Source: QZLE01 sp033852075
GTDB taxonomy: Bacteria; Pseudomonadota; Gammaproteobacteria; QZLD01
Assembly: GCA_033852075.1 (NCBI GenBank)
Contig: JAWSVC010000021.1
Coordinates: forward strand, 1 to 64,000
Length of the DNA stretch: 64,000 nt
Reading direction: 5' to 3'
Part shown: positions 62,540 to 64,000 of the stretch, piece by piece
How the letters are laid out: each line of letters opens with the position of its first letter
Numbering within the stretch: position 1 is the first letter of the stretch
The notes under the pieces: model-generated
Database searches by the model: none
Told to the model about the DNA's origin: nothing
The model's input: the letters and a program-made list of their open reading frames with translations, nothing else
Translations under genes and position numbers: made by a program

Positions 62540-63184
62540 TTAAGCTGTCGGCATACCAGCACTAGATTTCGCTTGGCGCGAGATAATAATCACCTTAATT
62601 ACGCCCGCAATAGCCATCACCAAAAAGAAAATAGCTCTAAATGGGCTAGCAGGCTCATTACCTTCATGAATAAAAACCACATCCTCGGCAAGATCCATAT
62701 TAGTTGCTTTAGCAACCTCTCGCATGGTTTCCTGGTCACGATTAGGCATTAAACCACCAAATGCTCCTACAACAACCATACCTTTGATTGTTTTTTGCAT
62801 TCTAAAGGTATCGATATTTTGCTCTAAAAATTCTGCCTTTTCTGCATCTGAATCCAGTCCTAAATGATATTTAGTGAAGGCTTCAACAAGTTTGGGATCT
62901 CTGGTTTCAACAAGGACATGAAATTTCTTTTCATCGATATCTCTAACCAAAGGAACAACCAAAGCATCTATCTCAAGCTCACCAGAATTCGATACCGCCT
63001 CTTCCAACATTAAAGTTCCACCAGTTATAGTCACCCATTCTCTATCTGGATCCAAACCACCTGTTTTCATATCCCAGGCAATAACCTGCGGTTCAGAATT
63101 TCTTTTCAGAGTGTAAAAGTCACCAACTGCCAGAACAAGCAATATTGCACAAATAACCAAAACTGTAACGCGATAACGATTCAT
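62540..63184 (-). CDS. hypothetical two-helix membrane protein
   Basis: 214 residues. A membrane helix near the start (VTVLVICAILLVLAVGDFYT), a soluble region of about 150 residues with no motif I recognise (GLDPDREWVTITGGTLMLEE, KMVVV-like KGMVVVGAFGGLMPNRDQET), and a second helix near the end (PFRAIFFLVMAIAGVIKVII). The soluble part would be on the outer face of the inner membrane. Function unknown. Confidence 0.85.
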   Translation of the reverse strand: MNRYRVTVLVICAILLVLAVGDFYTLKRNSEPQVIAWDMKTGGLDPDREWVTITGGTLMLEEAVSNSGELEIDALVVPLVRDIDEKKFHVLVETRDPKLVEAFTKYHLGLDSDAEKAEFLEQNIDTFRMQKTIKGMVVVGAFGGLMPNRDQETMREVAKATNMDLAEDVVFIHEGNEPASPFRAIFFLVMAIAGVIKVIIISRQAKSSAGMPTA

Positions 63185-63340
63185 ATTTACCTCTTTTAGA
63201 TATCTTTCTCAAGATACCTCAGATTAATGACAACCTATATTTTATAGTTAAATCATAAAAACATCTTTTTTTTATAAGATTAGGCCACCCGAAGGTGGCC
63301 CAATACATAACTTAGCTTCAGATTAAAAACTAATCTTAAA
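63185..63340. other. spacer with GC hairpin downstream of the symporter gene
   Basis: GGCCACC-CGAA-GGTGGCC (about 63282-63299) can form a tight stem with a CGAA loop; no T-run follows on the minus strand, so terminator function is unsure. Confidence 0.5.
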
Positions 63341-64000
63341 TTAAGCGTTTTCTGCTTCTAACTCTTCGTCAGTTTTACCAACACCATTAGTCATTAAAGA
63401 AACAACTATTAGTGCGATAAACGCTAGAGGAATAGAAACAATACCAGGGTTGTTTAGAGCCCATGGAGCATCGCTAGCTAGGTAACCATACTTATCATAC
63501 ATTGATGGAGATAGTAGGATAATACCTAGTGAAGATACGATACCAACGATAATTGAAGCAGCAATACCTTGTGATGTAGTACGTTTCCAGAACAGGATCA
63601 TGATGATCGCAGGTAGGTTAGCAGAAGCAGCTACCGCGAACGCCCAACCCACTAGGAACGATACGTTCATACCTTTAAAGGCAATACCAAGAAGAATTGC
63701 AATAACACCAACTACAACAGCAGCGATCTTACCAGCACGTACCTTACCAGCATCATCAAACTGAACACCGAAGAAGTTAGTCAGAAGGTCATGAGCAACC
63801 GCACCAGAAGCAGCAACGATCAGACCAGATACAGTACCAAGTACGGTTGAGAACGCAATCGAAGAGATGATTGAGAACAGAACCACACCAAACGACAGAG
63901 CAACCAACGGAGCCGACATATTGCCTTCAAGAACGTTGATAACACCGTTTGTCATAGCACCAATACCCATGAATAGAGTCAGGATGTAGAAGAAACCGAT
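63341..64000 (-). CDS. actP: sodium/solute symporter (ActP-like), 5' part beyond window
   Basis: At least 220 residues of the carboxyl half; the frame stays open to base 64000 (IGFFYILTLFMGIGAMTNG), so the Met at 63970 is internal. Membrane helices and the blocks IAFSTVLGTVSGLIVAASGA, VGWAFAVAASANLPAIIMIL and FWKRTTSQGIAASI match the SSS-family acetate permease. Substrate could also be another short organic acid. Confidence 0.88.
   Translation of the reverse strand: MGFFYILTLFMGIGAMTNGVINVLEGNMSAPLVALSFGVVLFSIISSIAFSTVLGTVSGLIVAASGAVAHDLLTNFFGVQFDDAGKVRAGKIAAVVVGVIAILLGIAFKGMNVSFLVGWAFAVAASANLPAIIMILFWKRTTSQGIAASIIVGIVSSLGIILLSPSMYDKYGYLASDAPWALNNPGIVSIPLAFIALIVVSLMTNGVGKTDEELEAENA

Noticed and set aside
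1..64000. tRNA, rRNA or riboswitch genes
   Set aside because: None recognised by eye on either strand; a covariance-model search would be needed to exclude small RNAs.

Overview
The window is a stretch of a low-GC gammaproteobacterial chromosome. Supporting evidence: gamma-type nif gene order (nifHDKT, a separate nifY-E-N-X, nifV and nifM, nifW-nifZ), a class III PHA synthase pair (phaE-phaC) as in purple and colourless sulfur bacteria, TrmJ, SuhB, GlnD, and an actP-type symporter. I cannot name the species. Two 'nn' stretches (48215-48216 and 53587-53588) are assembly gaps, both inside copies of a repeat.

Region by region. 1-7900 (minus strand): a truncated hypothetical gene, then four paralogous secreted DUF1566 (Lcl/C-type-lectin-like) proteins, three of them with thrombospondin type 3 calcium repeats. 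A RAYT transposase and a truncated Avd-like gene lie between the first two. Three DUF1566 3' segments differ mainly at codon positions 1 and 2, the mark of a diversity-generating retroelement (DGR); no reverse transcriptase or template is visible, so this looks like a decayed or split DGR. 8000-25400: housekeeping and envelope genes: map, glnD, a hybrid sensor kinase, trmO, a large lipoprotein, a Wzx-like flippase, an acyltransferase, trmJ, suhB and an ectoine-type ABC transporter (ehuBCDA).

25484-56370 is a nitrogen fixation island in several operons: nifB-draG-trmO-like; modABC; nifV-orf96-nifM-nifA; a divergent macrodomain gene; nifY-E-N-X; nifHDKT with fdxB; and iscA-nifW-nifZ-GNAT-draT. 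Good sigma-54 -24/-12 elements and NifA upstream sites (TGT-N10-ACA) can be read before nifB, nifV, nifH and iscA. A weaker promoter with clear NifA sites lies before nifY. A macrodomain gene also has a GG-N10-GC element and two NifA sites. NifH carries the arginine used by DraT/DraG, so post-translational ADP-ribosylation control is complete, and a macrodomain protein and an acetyltransferase appear to be extra members of the regulon. nifU, nifS, nifL and nifQ are not in the window. GlnD, earlier in the window, would supply the nitrogen signal through PII.

The nif island is interrupted between nifB and modC by an integrase-less integron cassette array (four complete attC sites and one partial, toxin-antitoxin cassettes on the minus strand), an IS110/IS1111-type insertion sequence at the partial attC, and a hipA-like gene. 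Several families of small palindromic repeats and a MITE with ends CACTACTGTCC are scattered through the island. The three MITE copies sit at the tips of hairpin-forming palindromes with 10-bp target duplications. 56546-64000: a GAF-GGDEF diguanylate cyclase, phaE-phaC, an M23 peptidase, a small membrane protein and the 3' part of an actP-type symporter cut by the window edge.
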